Assembly (NCBI RefSeq): GCF_005870085.1
Contig: NZ_SZNM01000008.1
Location: 62,001-126,000, forward strand
Length of the DNA stretch: 64,000 bases
Origin: Aquibacillus sediminis
GTDB lineage: Bacteria > Bacillota > Bacilli > Bacillales > Amphibacillaceae
Direction of reading: 5' to 3'
Below, one piece after another: positions 33,487 through 45,795 of this stretch. Both the position numbers and the translations under genes were made by a program. The notes under the pieces were generated by a model. That model saw only the letters and a list, made by a program, of their open reading frames with translations. It was not told where the DNA came from and did no database searches. The first letter of the stretch is position 1. Every line of letters starts with the position of its first letter.

Positions 33487-34515
33487 ATGATTTCGATTAA
33501 AAACCTATCAAAGGTTTTTTCGACGAAGACTTCGGATATCCATGCGGTAAAAAACTTAGATCTTGAAATAAATAGTGGCGAAATATTTGGTGTGATTGGT
33601 TATAGTGGTGCTGGGAAAAGTACCTTTATCCGTTTGATTAATAGATTAGAAGACCCAACATCTGGCCAAGTTGAAATTAATGGAGAAGACATTACGAAGT
33701 TAGATAAAAACAAACTCCGTATCTCACGACAAGAAATAGGAATGATTTTCCAGCACTTTAACTTGCTTTGGTCACGAACAATTAGAGAAAATATTGCTTT
33801 TCCACTTGAAATAGCTGGTATTCCAAAAGCGGAGCGGTTAGAAAAAGTGGACGAGCTGATTGAATTGGTTGGCTTAGCTGGTAGAGAAAATGCTTATCCA
33901 TCGGAGTTAAGTGGTGGACAAAAGCAACGAGTTGGGATTGCGCGAGCACTTGCGAATGATCCTAAAGTATTGCTTTGTGATGAAGCGACGTCTGCTTTAG
34001 ACCCTGAAACAACGGACTCGATTCTTGATTTGTTGGTCGATATTAATGAAAAATTAGGATTAACTATTATTTTAATTACTCATGAAATGCATGTAATCCG
34101 CAAAATTTGTCACCGTGTAGCTGTCATGGAGGAAGGAAAAGTTGTAGAACAAGGCGATGTGTTAGATGTCTTCTTACATCCTAAAAAAGCTGTGACGAAG
34201 AAATTTGTGGAACAAGTAATGGGCGATCAAACTCAGGATGATTCGTTAGAGGTCATCACAAGCACTTATACGTCAGGGAAAATTTTACGACTTCATTTCG
34301 TTGGTGAATTGACAAATCAAGCATTAATAAGTCAAGTAGCAAGACAGTTAAATATGGAAATTAGTATTTTACAAGGAAAAGTCACGCAGACTCAAAAAGG
34401 CGCCTATGGTTCATTAGTTGTTCATATAGATGGGACTCCAGAAGAAATGGAACGTGCTATTGACTATATTACCTCAACGTCTGTAAGAGTGGAGGTGTTG
34501 GATAGTGCTAGATAA
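33487..34515 (+). CDS. metN: Methionine ABC transporter ATP-binding protein
   Basis: A 342-residue ABC ATPase: Walker A GYSGAGKST, signature LSGGQKQR, Walker B VLLCDEATSALD, switch His in THEMHV, and a C-terminal NIL regulatory domain from about residue 255 that senses methionine. The ATG at 33487 is eight bases after AAAGGAG; the GTG at 33478 overlaps that site. It is controlled by the SAM riboswitch. Confidence 0.96.
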   Translation: MISIKNLSKVFSTKTSDIHAVKNLDLEINSGEIFGVIGYSGAGKSTFIRLINRLEDPTSGQVEINGEDITKLDKNKLRISRQEIGMIFQHFNLLWSRTIRENIAFPLEIAGIPKAERLEKVDELIELVGLAGRENAYPSELSGGQKQRVGIARALANDPKVLLCDEATSALDPETTDSILDLLVDINEKLGLTIILITHEMHVIRKICHRVAVMEEGKVVEQGDVLDVFLHPKKAVTKKFVEQVMGDQTQDDSLEVITSTYTSGKILRLHFVGELTNQALISQVARQLNMEISILQGKVTQTQKGAYGSLVVHIDGTPEEMERAIDYITSTSVRVEVLDSAR

Positions 34516-35194
34516 CATGCAAACAATTGTAAATCAATGGTTTCCTAATGTTGACCTGGAAGACTTATGGATCGCAACGGGTGAAACATTTTATATGACA
34601 TTACTTTCATTAGTAGGTACTTTTATATTAGGAATTTTATTAGGGTTGCTTTTATACCTAACAGCTCGTGGTGGAATTTGGCAAAACAAAACGTTTAATT
34701 TCATTGTTGCTACAATAGTTAACGTATTCCGGGCAATTCCGTTTATCATTTTAATATTATTACTATTTCCTTTTACAGACTTCATTGTCGGAACGATTAG
34801 AGGACCAAATGCTGCGTTGCCAGCGTTAATTATTGGTTCAGCACCATTTTATGGTAGATTAGTTGAAATTGCATTAAGGGAAGTGGACAAAGGTGTGATT
34901 GAGGCAGCTAAATCAATGGGGGCAAAAACAAGTACCATTATCTTTAAAGTGTTATTGCCTGAATCGATGCCGGCACTCATCTCGGGAATTACGGTCACAG
35001 CAATTGCGTTAATTGGTTATACCGCTGTAGCTGGTGTAATCGGTGCTGGAGGACTTGGAGACTTTGCCTACTTTTATGGTTTTACTCGTCGTGATTTTGA
35101 TGTTGTATTTGTTTGTACCGTTTTAATTGTACTCATTGTATTTTTATTTCAATTCATTGGCGATACGATATCTAACAAACTTGATAAAAGATAG
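34505..35194 (+). CDS. metP: Methionine ABC transporter permease
   Basis: A 229-residue MetI-family permease with five membrane segments and the coupling EAA-like loop VDKGVIEAAKSMGAKTSTIIFKVLLPES. The GTG start at 34505 follows GGAGG and overlaps metN by 11 bases. It forms the channel dimer. Confidence 0.94.
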   Translation: MLDNMQTIVNQWFPNVDLEDLWIATGETFYMTLLSLVGTFILGILLGLLLYLTARGGIWQNKTFNFIVATIVNVFRAIPFIILILLLFPFTDFIVGTIRGPNAALPALIIGSAPFYGRLVEIALREVDKGVIEAAKSMGAKTSTIIFKVLLPESMPALISGITVTAIALIGYTAVAGVIGAGGLGDFAYFYGFTRRDFDVVFVCTVLIVLIVFLFQFIGDTISNKLDKR

Positions 35195-35295
35195 TTTTTA
35201 ATAGGATAGTAATTTGCCTTTATTTATGACAGCATAAAACAAACCATAAATGGGCAAATGAATATAAAAAAATAAAAAAAAGGGGAGCAATCAAA

Positions 35296-36195
35296 ATGAA
35301 AAAATGGTTAGTATTAATCGCAGCATTATTTATTGTTGTACTAGCAGCTTGTGGAACTGCCAACGAGGAGACAGAAACAGACGAAAACAACAACACCTCA
35401 GAGTCTGAAGCGCCAGCAGATGAAAACACTGAGGGTAGTTCAGAAGGTGAGGAATTAACTGAGATTTTAGTTGGAGCAACGAGTACACCGCATGCTGAAG
35501 TATTAGAAGAAGCAAAACCTTTATTAGAAGAGGAAGGTATTTCCTTAACAATTGAACCATATCAAGAGTTCGTCCTGCCAAACCAAGATTTAGAGGATGA
35601 AAGAATTGATGCAAACTATTTCCAACATATTCCATTTTTCGAATCTGAAGTGGAAGAGAAAGGATACGATCTTGTCAATTTAGGTGACATTCATATTGAA
35701 CCGATGGGAGTATACTCTCAAAATATTGAAAATATTGATGACATTCCTGAGGGAACAGAAGTACTAATTAGTCGTAATGTTCCTGACCATGGTAGGATCC
35801 TTGCATTATTTGAATCACAAGGTTTAATCAAATTGGATGAAGAGGTAGACAAGCAAACAGCGACAACTGATGATATTGTAGAAAATCCATTAAACCTAAC
35901 ATTCCACCCAGATTTTGATCCTGCATTTATTATTGAAGGATATGAAAAGGAAGAGGACGCATTAGTAGCGATTAACACAAACTATGCACTTGAAGCTGAC
36001 CTAACTCCTGTTAATGATGCGTTGTTCTATGAAGGAGACGACTCTGTTTACTTTAATATTGTTGCAGCTCGTGCGGAAGATAAAGATAATGAAGCACTAA
36101 ATACGTTAGTGGAAGTACTTCAATCTGAAGAGATTCAAACTTTCATTAGTGAAACATACAACGGAGCAGTAGTTCCTGTCGGTGGAGTCGAATAA
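35296..36195 (+). CDS. metQ: Methionine-binding lipoprotein
   Basis: A 299-residue NlpA-family lipoprotein with lipobox VLAAC (Cys19), an acidic Ser/Glu/Asn-rich spacer to about residue 55, and the binding domain beginning EILVGATSTPHAEVLE. It captures D/L-methionine outside the membrane. AGGGGAG precedes the ATG. It lies 100 bases after metP; this gap has no clear terminator. Confidence 0.95.
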   Translation: MKKWLVLIAALFIVVLAACGTANEETETDENNNTSESEAPADENTEGSSEGEELTEILVGATSTPHAEVLEEAKPLLEEEGISLTIEPYQEFVLPNQDLEDERIDANYFQHIPFFESEVEEKGYDLVNLGDIHIEPMGVYSQNIENIDDIPEGTEVLISRNVPDHGRILALFESQGLIKLDEEVDKQTATTDDIVENPLNLTFHPDFDPAFIIEGYEKEEDALVAINTNYALEADLTPVNDALFYEGDDSVYFNIVAARAEDKDNEALNTLVEVLQSEEIQTFISETYNGAVVPVGGVE

Positions 36196-36327
36196 AATAA
36201 GAGTGATGTTGTTAGAAAACCTAACAATTTGAAGGAAAATTTGAATAATTCTACCAAAAGGCAATGGTATGTTTGTTAGAAGAGAACATACTGGAAATTA
36301 TCCTTTCTCAGTACAATAAATTGCTTT

Positions 36328-36355
36328 TGTCGAAAGATCCATCCTTTGCTATAAT
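36328..36355 (+). promoter_or_regulatory. Candidate promoter within an inverted repeat
   Basis: TTGTCG (36328-36333), 16-base spacer and a consensus TATAAT (36350-36355). The -10 box lies in the loop of an inverted repeat CCATCCTTT/AAAGGATGG (36340-36348 and 36373-36381), whose right arm contains the ribosome site of the next small ORF. Confidence 0.55.
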
Positions 36356-36385
36356 TTTCAATGTAAATATAGAAAGGATGGATTT

Positions 36386-36571
36386 ATTATCAGTTCAAAT
36401 GTTAACTATACTGCGGAAATGGAAAAAGCGATGTATCAGTCTCATGGAATGGCATTCGCTGAATATAGTCGAAAACTTACCAACCGTTTACAAGTTGAGC
36501 AAGAACGGGAAAAGAATTATTTTGAAAGTCGACAAGTTGGACATGAAATGAAACGCTTAGCGCATCGTTAA
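36386..36571 (+). CDS. Putative 61-residue protein with possible ATT start
   Basis: The frame has the character of a real gene: a highly charged helical peptide (AEMEKAMYQSHGMAFAEYSRKL, then NRLQVEQEREKNYFESRQ) with ordinary codon use, a promoter upstream and a terminator downstream. No ATG, GTG or TTG occurs between the upstream in-frame stop (36317) and the conserved-looking N-terminus. An ATT at 36386 lies seven bases after AAAGGA. The first in-frame ATG (36419) lacks a ribosome site. The overlapping frame from 36378 to 36551 looks non-coding. Family unknown. Confidence 0.45.
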   Translation: MISSNVNYTAEMEKAMYQSHGMAFAEYSRKLTNRLQVEQEREKNYFESRQVGHEMKRLAHR

Positions 36572-36588
36572 TAATTGAATTTCAATAT

Positions 36589-36627
36589 AAAACCCTTTAC
36601 CATACGGTGGTAAGGGGTTTTGTATTT
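36589..36627 (+). terminator. Terminator after the small ORF
   Basis: Arms AAACCCTTTACCA and GGTAAGGGGTTT followed by TGTATTT. It could also serve read-through from metQ. Confidence 0.8.
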
Positions 36628-36675
36628 AATGATGGCTAAACACTTAATTCCACCATACCCATTAGTGTTTTTATT

Positions 36676-37322
36676 TGCATATAAGTTGTATTATATGCAT
36701 TAACTTTGCCTTCTTTCATTCTGATTGAAATAAGTGTAATACTTTCGCTACGGCAGAATACTCCGCTTTCCATGGGCACGGCCTCGGGCCAACAGGATGT
36801 TGGTCACGCAGGCGTTGCCACAGGATGTGGCGACCTTAGCCTGTGTTCCTATATTCACTGCGGGATCTTCACCTCGTGCTGTTCCCATAGGACAGGGAAG
36901 GCTTCGGCAGCGATACATCGCACGAAGGAAATTGGTCTTTATTTTCGAGGAGTCTCCGTATTCTGCCTTCACTGCTAAGTTTTCTAATTAGTGATAGAAG
37001 TAATACTTTATAAATTAATAAATAAAGAATTACTGCAAGGTTTTGTTACATCTGCTAATTAACATAAAAGGTATATTATATATTTTTTATTAAGTAAAGC
37101 ACTATAAAACTTCAGGGTACTGGAAATAAGCGGAGGCAATACACGGAGACTCCCGTGGGACTAGTGGCATCGGTGAGACCCCGCAGTGAGGTACGAACGA
37201 GGAGGCTCACCAGCCCCCCACAGGAAAGCGTAGTGTATTGCCGCAGCGCCGTTCAGCACTAACCTTATTAAGAACGGACGGAAGTCATGTGCAATTTTTC
37301 ATATAATACAACTTATATGCAT
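36676..37322. repeat. Modular hairpin-bounded intergenic element, copy E3
   Basis: The left hairpin arms are TGCATATAA (36676-36684) and TTATATGCA (36691-36699). The right end 37300-37322 is the inverted copy, identical over about 21 bases. Unit A spans about 36748-36976 and unit B about 37130-37253. It fills most of the gap before the suf promoter region. Confidence 0.82.
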
Positions 37323-37431
37323 GTAACACCATTCTATTAGTAAAAAGTCTAATGTCTAAATTGTTACGAAATAGCAATACACAAACTTCTAGTATTAAAA
37401 AATAGAAGAGGGGGAGGATGGTTCATATAAA

Positions 37432-37457
37432 CTTTTTAAACAAATCTGTTTAAAAAG
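37432..37457 (+). promoter_or_regulatory. Perfect inverted repeat in the suf upstream region
   Basis: 11-bp perfect arms CTTTTTAAACA/TGTTTAAAAAG with four bases between. It begins 14 bases after GGGGGAGGATG, which opens an 11-codon frame ending inside the repeat. It could be an operator or a weak terminator/leader element. No clear SigA promoter was identified between here and sufC. Confidence 0.5.
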
Positions 37458-37582
37458 CGCTTACATCAATGGTCAAATTGTTGATAATAGATTCGAAATG
37501 ATATAAGATTGTAATGAGAATAGATTGAGAATGGACGACAATCCATTAAAAATATTATGAATAAGTATTTGGAGGTATCTAT

Positions 37583-38368
37583 ATGGCTGGATCAACGTTA
37601 GAAATTAAGAATCTTCATGTTGAAATCGAAGGTGAAGAGATATTAAAAGGTGTGAACTTAACAATTAAAGGTGGAGAGTTCCACGCAATCATGGGACCGA
37701 ACGGAACTGGTAAATCAACACTAGCTTCTGCAATCATGGGTCACCCTAAATATGAAATTACTGAAGGCAGTATTTTAATGGATGGGGAAGACGTATTAGA
37801 AATGGAAGTAGATGAACGTGCAAAAGCAGGTCTGTTTTTGGCAATGCAATACCCTAGTGAAATTAGTGGTGTGACAACATCTGATTTCCTTCGTTCTTCC
37901 ATCAATGCGCATCGTGAAGAAGGCGATGAAATTCCGCTAATGAAATTCATTAAAGAAATGGACGCAGCAATGGACTATCTAGAAATGGATAAAAACATGG
38001 CACAACGTTACTTAAATGAAGGTTTCTCTGGCGGTGAGAAAAAACGTAATGAAATTCTTCAACTTATGATGATCAAACCAGAAATTGGTATCCTAGATGA
38101 AATTGACTCTGGTCTTGATATCGACGCATTGAAAGTTGTTGCAAAAGGAATTAACAAACTACGTAGTGAAAATTTCGGTTGCTTAATTATTACACACTAT
38201 CAACGCCTATTAAATTATGTAACCCCTGACCATGTTCATATTATGATGCAAGGTAAAGTTGTGAAATCTGGTGGACCTGAACTAGCACAACGTCTAGAAG
38301 CAGAAGGTTATGAGTGGGTAAAAGACGAACTAGGCATTGAAGACGAAACTGTTGAGCAAAAAGCGTAA
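37583..38368 (+). CDS. sufC: Fe-S assembly ATPase SufC
   Basis: A 261-residue ABC-type ATPase with Walker A GPNGTGKST, the Suf-type signature FSGGEKKR, Walker B GILDEIDSGLD and switch His in ITHYQR. It forms the SufBCD scaffold that builds Fe-S clusters. GGAGG lies upstream of the ATG. First gene of sufCDSUB. Confidence 0.97.
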   Translation: MAGSTLEIKNLHVEIEGEEILKGVNLTIKGGEFHAIMGPNGTGKSTLASAIMGHPKYEITEGSILMDGEDVLEMEVDERAKAGLFLAMQYPSEISGVTTSDFLRSSINAHREEGDEIPLMKFIKEMDAAMDYLEMDKNMAQRYLNEGFSGGEKKRNEILQLMMIKPEIGILDEIDSGLDIDALKVVAKGINKLRSENFGCLIITHYQRLLNYVTPDHVHIMMQGKVVKSGGPELAQRLEAEGYEWVKDELGIEDETVEQKA

Positions 38369-38383
38369 GTTAGGAGGGGTTGT

Positions 38384-41341
<2,958 letters not shown>

Positions 41342-41384
41342 GCGCACCTGTGTTTGTTAATCACTCTTATAGGAGGTATGAACG

Positions 41385-42782
41385 ATGGCGAAAAAGGCAC
41401 CTGAAGTTGGTGAATATAAATATGGCTTCCATGATAAAGATATTTCGATATTCCGTACTGAAAAAGGTTTAACGAAAAAAGTCGTGGAAGAGATTTCAAG
41501 AATGAAGGAAGAACCTGAGTGGATGCTAGACTTCCGCCTTAAAGCATTGGAACAATTTTATAAAAAACCAATGCCACAATGGGGTGGAGATCTTTCAGAA
41601 TTAGATTTTGATGAAATTACGTACTACGTAAAACCATCAGAAAGATCAGAACGTTCTTGGGATGAGGTACCAGAAGAAATCAAAAATACGTTTGATAAAC
41701 TTGGTATCCCTGAAGCAGAACAAAAGTATTTAGCAGGTGTTTCTGCGCAGTACGAATCAGAGGTTGTTTATCATAACTTGAAAGAAGATCTGCAAGAACT
41801 AGGGATCGTCTTCAAGGATACAGATACAGCACTAAAAGAAAATGAAGAAATATTTAAGGAGTATTTCGGTAAAGTAATACCGGCTTCTGACAATAAGTTT
41901 GCTGCACTTAATACAGCAGTTTGGTCTGGTGGTTCCTTTATCTATGTACCAAAAGGTGTGAAAACAGAAACACCTTTACAAGCATATTTCCGAATTAATT
42001 CAGAAAATATGGGCCAATTCGAACGTACGCTTATTATCGTTGATGAAGGTGCTTCTGTCCATTATGTGGAAGGTTGTACAGCACCAACTTACACAACAAA
42101 CTCCTTGCATAGTGCAGTTGTTGAGATCTTTGTTAAAAAGGATGCATATTGCCGTTATACAACGATCCAAAACTGGGCGAACAACGTGTATAACCTTGTT
42201 ACAAAACGTGCAACATGTGATGCAAACGCAACAATGGAATGGATCGATGGTAATATCGGTTCTAAGTTAACCATGAAATACCCTGCCATTATCTTAAAAG
42301 GTGAAGGTGCCCGAGGTAACACGCTTTCCATTGCATTAGCTGGTAAAGGCCAATTGCAGGACGCTGGGGCAAAAATGCATCACTTAGCACCAAATACGTC
42401 TTCAACGATCGTCTCAAAATCGATTGCGAAGCATGGTGGGAAAGTTAGCTATCGTGGCCTTGTGAACTTTGGTCGTAAAGCAGATGGTGCTCGAGCGAAT
42501 ATTGAATGTGACACACTAATTATGGATAACAAATCAACATCTGATACAATTCCTTATAATGAGATCTATAATAATAATATTTCATTAGAGCATGAGGCAA
42601 AAGTATCCAAAGTATCAGAGGAACAGCTTTTCTATCTAATGAGTCGTGGTATCTCTGAAGAAGAAGCAACAGAAATGATTGTAATGGGCTTCATTGAGCC
42701 ATTTACAAAAGAGTTACCAATGGAATATGCTGTGGAAATGAACCGTCTAATCAAGTTCGAGATGGAAGGTTCAATTGGATAA
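41385..42782 (+). CDS. sufB: Fe-S assembly scaffold SufB
   Basis: A 465-residue SufB with [20 protein letters not shown]-like strands and the C-terminal [23 protein letters not shown] block shared with SufD. It is the cluster-assembling subunit of SufBCD. AGGAGGT precedes the ATG. Last gene of the operon. Confidence 0.97.
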   Translation: MAKKAPEVGEYKYGFHDKDISIFRTEKGLTKKVVEEISRMKEEPEWMLDFRLKALEQFYKKPMPQWGGDLSELDFDEITYYVKPSERSERSWDEVPEEIKNTFDKLGIPEAEQKYLAGVSAQYESEVVYHNLKEDLQELGIVFKDTDTALKENEEIFKEYFGKVIPASDNKFAALNTAVWSGGSFIYVPKGVKTETPLQAYFRINSENMGQFERTLIIVDEGASVHYVEGCTAPTYTTNSLHSAVVEIFVKKDAYCRYTTIQNWANNVYNLVTKRATCDANATMEWIDGNIGSKLTMKYPAIILKGEGARGNTLSIALAGKGQLQDAGAKMHHLAPNTSSTIVSKSIAKHGGKVSYRGLVNFGRKADGARANIECDTLIMDNKSTSDTIPYNEIYNNNISLEHEAKVSKVSEEQLFYLMSRGISEEEATEMIVMGFIEPFTKELPMEYAVEMNRLIKFEMEGSIG

Positions 42783-42804
42783 TGACTAATTAAATTAATA
42801 AAAA

Positions 42805-42838
42805 AGGGTCCGAACTTGTTAGTCGGGCTCTTTTTCTT
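42805..42838 (+). terminator. Terminator of sufCDSUB
   Basis: 9-bp stem AGGGTCCGA/TCGGGCTCT (two G-T pairs) followed by TTTTTCTTTT. Confidence 0.85.
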
Positions 42839-42902
42839 TTCTATAGTGGTAGAATATCTGCTAAAATAAAGTATATTCTATAATAAGACGGTAGGGATTG
42901 CC

Positions 42903-43706
42903 ATGGTGTTTGTATGGTGTTTATTAATTGGAACTCTAGCGGCAACGGTTGGAAGTGTTGTTGGCTTGGGTGGGGGACTTATCCTCGTTCCAAGTTTATT
43001 AATCTTGAATCAATATCATGAACTATTTGCATGGGCAACCCCGCAACAAGTAGTAGGTGTTTCGTTGGTTGTGATGGTGTTTACAGCATTATCAGCAAGT
43101 CTATCCTATATGAAGGAAAAACGGATTGATTATCGAAGTGCTTTTTTATTTATGACGGCAAGTATTCCAGGTGGTGTGTTAGGGTCATGGTTGAATCAAT
43201 TTGTTGATACTGAAGTGTTTTCGATTTATTTTGGTGTGCTTATGTTTCTGTTGTTTTTTGTGTTTTTCTTTAAAAAACGTGTAACAACAAGTACAGAAGA
43301 TGTTCGAAAACAAAGTATAGTTGGTGAACGACAAAAGAACAAATTCTCCATTTTGTATGGATTTGTTGTTGCATGCCTAGTTGGTATACTTTCTGGTTTG
43401 TTTGGTATAGGAGGAGGCTCATTAATGGTTCCTGCTATGGTATTGTTATTTCAGTTTCCTATTCACATTGCAACAGCGACATCCATGTTTATGATTTTAT
43501 TTGTTAGTTTAATTAGCTCTATTACACACATCAGTCTTGGTCATGTTCCGTGGGAATATGTAGCTTTGTTTATTCCAGGCGCATGGATAGGCGGCACGAT
43601 TGGAGCAAAGCTCAATCAACGTTTAGGTAGTAAGACGGTCGAATGGATCTTACGTGTATTATTAATAGTGGTTGGAATCCGATTAATCTGGCAAGGGATT
43701 GGATAA
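42903..43706 (+). CDS. yunE: TauE/SafE-family anion permease YunE
   Basis: A 267-residue membrane protein with two repeated halves, each with the family Gly-rich motif (VGLGGGLILVPSLL and FGIGGGSLMVPAMV). The family exports sulfite or other sulfur/organic anions. Its substrate here is unknown. It lies 13 bases before yunD, the order known from B. subtilis. Confidence 0.88.
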   Translation: MVFVWCLLIGTLAATVGSVVGLGGGLILVPSLLILNQYHELFAWATPQQVVGVSLVVMVFTALSASLSYMKEKRIDYRSAFLFMTASIPGGVLGSWLNQFVDTEVFSIYFGVLMFLLFFVFFFKKRVTTSTEDVRKQSIVGERQKNKFSILYGFVVACLVGILSGLFGIGGGSLMVPAMVLLFQFPIHIATATSMFMILFVSLISSITHISLGHVPWEYVALFIPGAWIGGTIGAKLNQRLGSKTVEWILRVLLIVVGIRLIWQGIG

Positions 43707-43719
43707 AGGGAGTATAAAA

Positions 43720-45111
43720 ATGGAAGAAAAGTTATTCTTTTACTACACAAATGATTTACATAGTCACTTTGAAAATTGGCCAAACATTGTTGGCTTTTTC
43801 AAGGAGAAAATAAAACGAAGGGAACAAGAAAAACAATCTTATTGGTTGTTAGATAATGGTGATCATGTTGATCGGTTTCATCCGATTACAGAAGCTTCTA
43901 TGGGTAAAACGAATGTGCAATTATTAAATGCTGCAGGTTACGATATTGCCACAATAGGTAATAACGAGGGCATTACACTTGATTATCCTGACCTATACCA
44001 ATTGTATGATCAAGCTGACTTTCAAGTTGTTTGCGCAAACCTAGACAGTATGATAGAAGCAAATCCTACTTGGTTAAAGCCAACCCATCAGTTCACTTCA
44101 AAAAGTGGGATTAAAATAGGGGTGATTGGTTTAACAGCACCTTTTAATGCTTTTTATCACTTATTGGGCTGGACGGTCCACCCTCCTTTAGAATCCCTTA
44201 ATCAATATATCTATGAATTAAAAGAAGAAACAGATATTGTTATCTTATTATCTCATTTAGGGATATTTGAAGATGAACAAATTGCACAATATTATCCAGA
44301 AATTGATGTGATTATCGGAGGACACACCCATCATTTAATCAGAGATGGTGAGCGAATTAGAAATACATTGTTAACCGCTGCAGGTAAACATGGTAAGTTC
44401 GCAGGTGAAGTCATTTTAACTTGGGACCACGCACAGCGTCGGTTAGTAAATAGTGAAGCATACACGACCGAAGTCGATGTGACACCAACAGATGAACAAA
44501 CAGAGCACCAGTTGCAAGAGTATTACCAACAATCGTTATCCCAACTAAATCAACCCGTTACCTATATAGATCAACCAATAAAGGCAAATTGGTTTGCGGA
44601 AACAAAAATGATGAAGCGTCTCGTTGCCACTTTGAAGGCTTGGACCACTGCAGATGTAGCGATGTTAAATGCAGGATTGATACTAGATGGTTTACCGGCT
44701 GGAAAAGTGAGCTATGGGGATATTCATCGAATTTGTCCACATCCCATCAACCCTTGTGTTGTACAATTAAGTGGGAGTGAGTTGTTGGAAGTGATCAGAG
44801 CGAGTTATACGAAAACATTTCAAGAATATAAATTAAAAGGGTTTGGTTTTAGAGGCGAAGTGATTGGAAGAATGGTTTATGATGGCATTGACATTGACCT
44901 CACTAGTAATGGGCTAGAAGAACAGGTGCGAGAGGTAAGGATAAATGATGAACCAATCCAACCAGATAAAACTTATTCAGTTGCGACAGCAGATATGTTT
45001 ACATTTGGAAAATTATTACCGGAAATCTCTCGAGCAACGGATAAACAATTTTATATGCCAGAATTTCTAAGAGATTTACTCGTTTCTATGTTTGAAAATC
45101 AAAAATTTTAA
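43720..45111 (+). CDS. yunD: 5'-nucleotidase-family metallophosphoesterase YunD
   Basis: A 463-residue two-domain protein. The N-terminal calcineurin-like metallophosphatase has metal ligands in TNDLHSH, DNGDHVD, IGNNE, LSHLG and GGHTHH; the C-terminal 5'-nucleotidase domain starts near residue 270. No signal peptide is seen, unlike secreted UshA-like enzymes. The ATG at 43720 follows GGGAG. Substrate is unknown, probably a nucleotide. Confidence 0.9.
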   Translation: MEEKLFFYYTNDLHSHFENWPNIVGFFKEKIKRREQEKQSYWLLDNGDHVDRFHPITEASMGKTNVQLLNAAGYDIATIGNNEGITLDYPDLYQLYDQADFQVVCANLDSMIEANPTWLKPTHQFTSKSGIKIGVIGLTAPFNAFYHLLGWTVHPPLESLNQYIYELKEETDIVILLSHLGIFEDEQIAQYYPEIDVIIGGHTHHLIRDGERIRNTLLTAAGKHGKFAGEVILTWDHAQRRLVNSEAYTTEVDVTPTDEQTEHQLQEYYQQSLSQLNQPVTYIDQPIKANWFAETKMMKRLVATLKAWTTADVAMLNAGLILDGLPAGKVSYGDIHRICPHPINPCVVQLSGSELLEVIRASYTKTFQEYKLKGFGFRGEVIGRMVYDGIDIDLTSNGLEEQVREVRINDEPIQPDKTYSVATADMFTFGKLLPEISRATDKQFYMPEFLRDLLVSMFENQKF

Positions 45112-45174
45112 CAAGTCTGCACACATATTTTCTTTCTCCATATATTGGTAATGGAGAAAGGAGTGCATCTATAG

Positions 45175-45486
45175 ATGATTACTTGCAAACCTTTATTTAT
45201 TGATGGGGAAGCCTTTGTTGCCACACAAGTAAAATTACCTAATACGAATTTGATGGTCATATCGAATGAAGTTGGTTATGTGATGTGCGGGGCTTTGGAT
45301 GTAGATCTACTAAATGACAAATTAGCAGATCGGAAAATTGTAGCAGGTCGAGCGACTGGTGTGAAAACAATCGATCAATTGTTGGATGCACCGCTAAATA
45401 AGGTAACCAAAGAAGCAGCCGAGACATATGGATGGTACGAAGGTATGAACACGAAAGATGCGTTGCTCGCAATTGCTGAAAAGTAA
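45175..45486 (+). CDS. yunC: DUF1805 protein YunC
   Basis: A 103-residue single DUF1805 domain (LMVISNEVGYVMCGALDVDLLN, IVAGRATGVKTIDQLL), matching B. subtilis YunC, structurally known but without assigned function. AAAGGAG lies upstream. It lies next to yunD as in Bacillus. Confidence 0.9.
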   Translation: MITCKPLFIDGEAFVATQVKLPNTNLMVISNEVGYVMCGALDVDLLNDKLADRKIVAGRATGVKTIDQLLDAPLNKVTKEAAETYGWYEGMNTKDALLAIAEK

Positions 45487-45493
45487 TAATAAA

Positions 45494-45530
45494 GTGGATC
45501 ATTCTTCAATGGAGGTGATCCACCATTTAA
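45494..45530 (+). terminator. Probable terminator after yunC
   Basis: Arms GTGGATCA/TGATCCAC (45494-45501 and 45517-45524). The following T run is short, so termination may be weak. Confidence 0.5.
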
Positions 45531-45675
45531 TCCCGGTACAACCGTTCGTTCGTAAAACTCCCACTTCAAAACATGAAATGAAACGGATTTGTTTAAGTGG
45601 GAGTATATTTTCGCTTCTACACAATTGGTTCAGGCTAACACTTAGTGTGGAAGTGCAAAATACAACTGGGTGAAA
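45531..45675 (+). repeat. Structured intergenic repeat, family C, copy 3
   Basis: Core stem ACTCCCACTT/AAGTGGGAGT (45557-45566 and 45595-45604) inside CCGTTCG...CG flanks, followed by GGCTAACAC and a degenerate third hairpin. It lies directly after the yunC hairpin; the rest of the gap to 45795 shows no gene. Confidence 0.65.
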
Positions 45676-45795
45676 TTTTCTTTTTATCTTATATGTAACT
45701 GGAGCTATGGAGAAATTTGGGGATTTTTGTGGTGATGTGACGAATTATTTGTTATCATTTATACTAGTATGGAGAATAAGTGTTAGGAGAAAGTT

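Noticed and set aside
36378-36551. Frame starting ATG at 36378 overlapping the small ORF
   Set aside because: Its peptide is Leu/Lys/Trp-rich with poor codon character; the alternative frame gives a typical soluble charged peptide.
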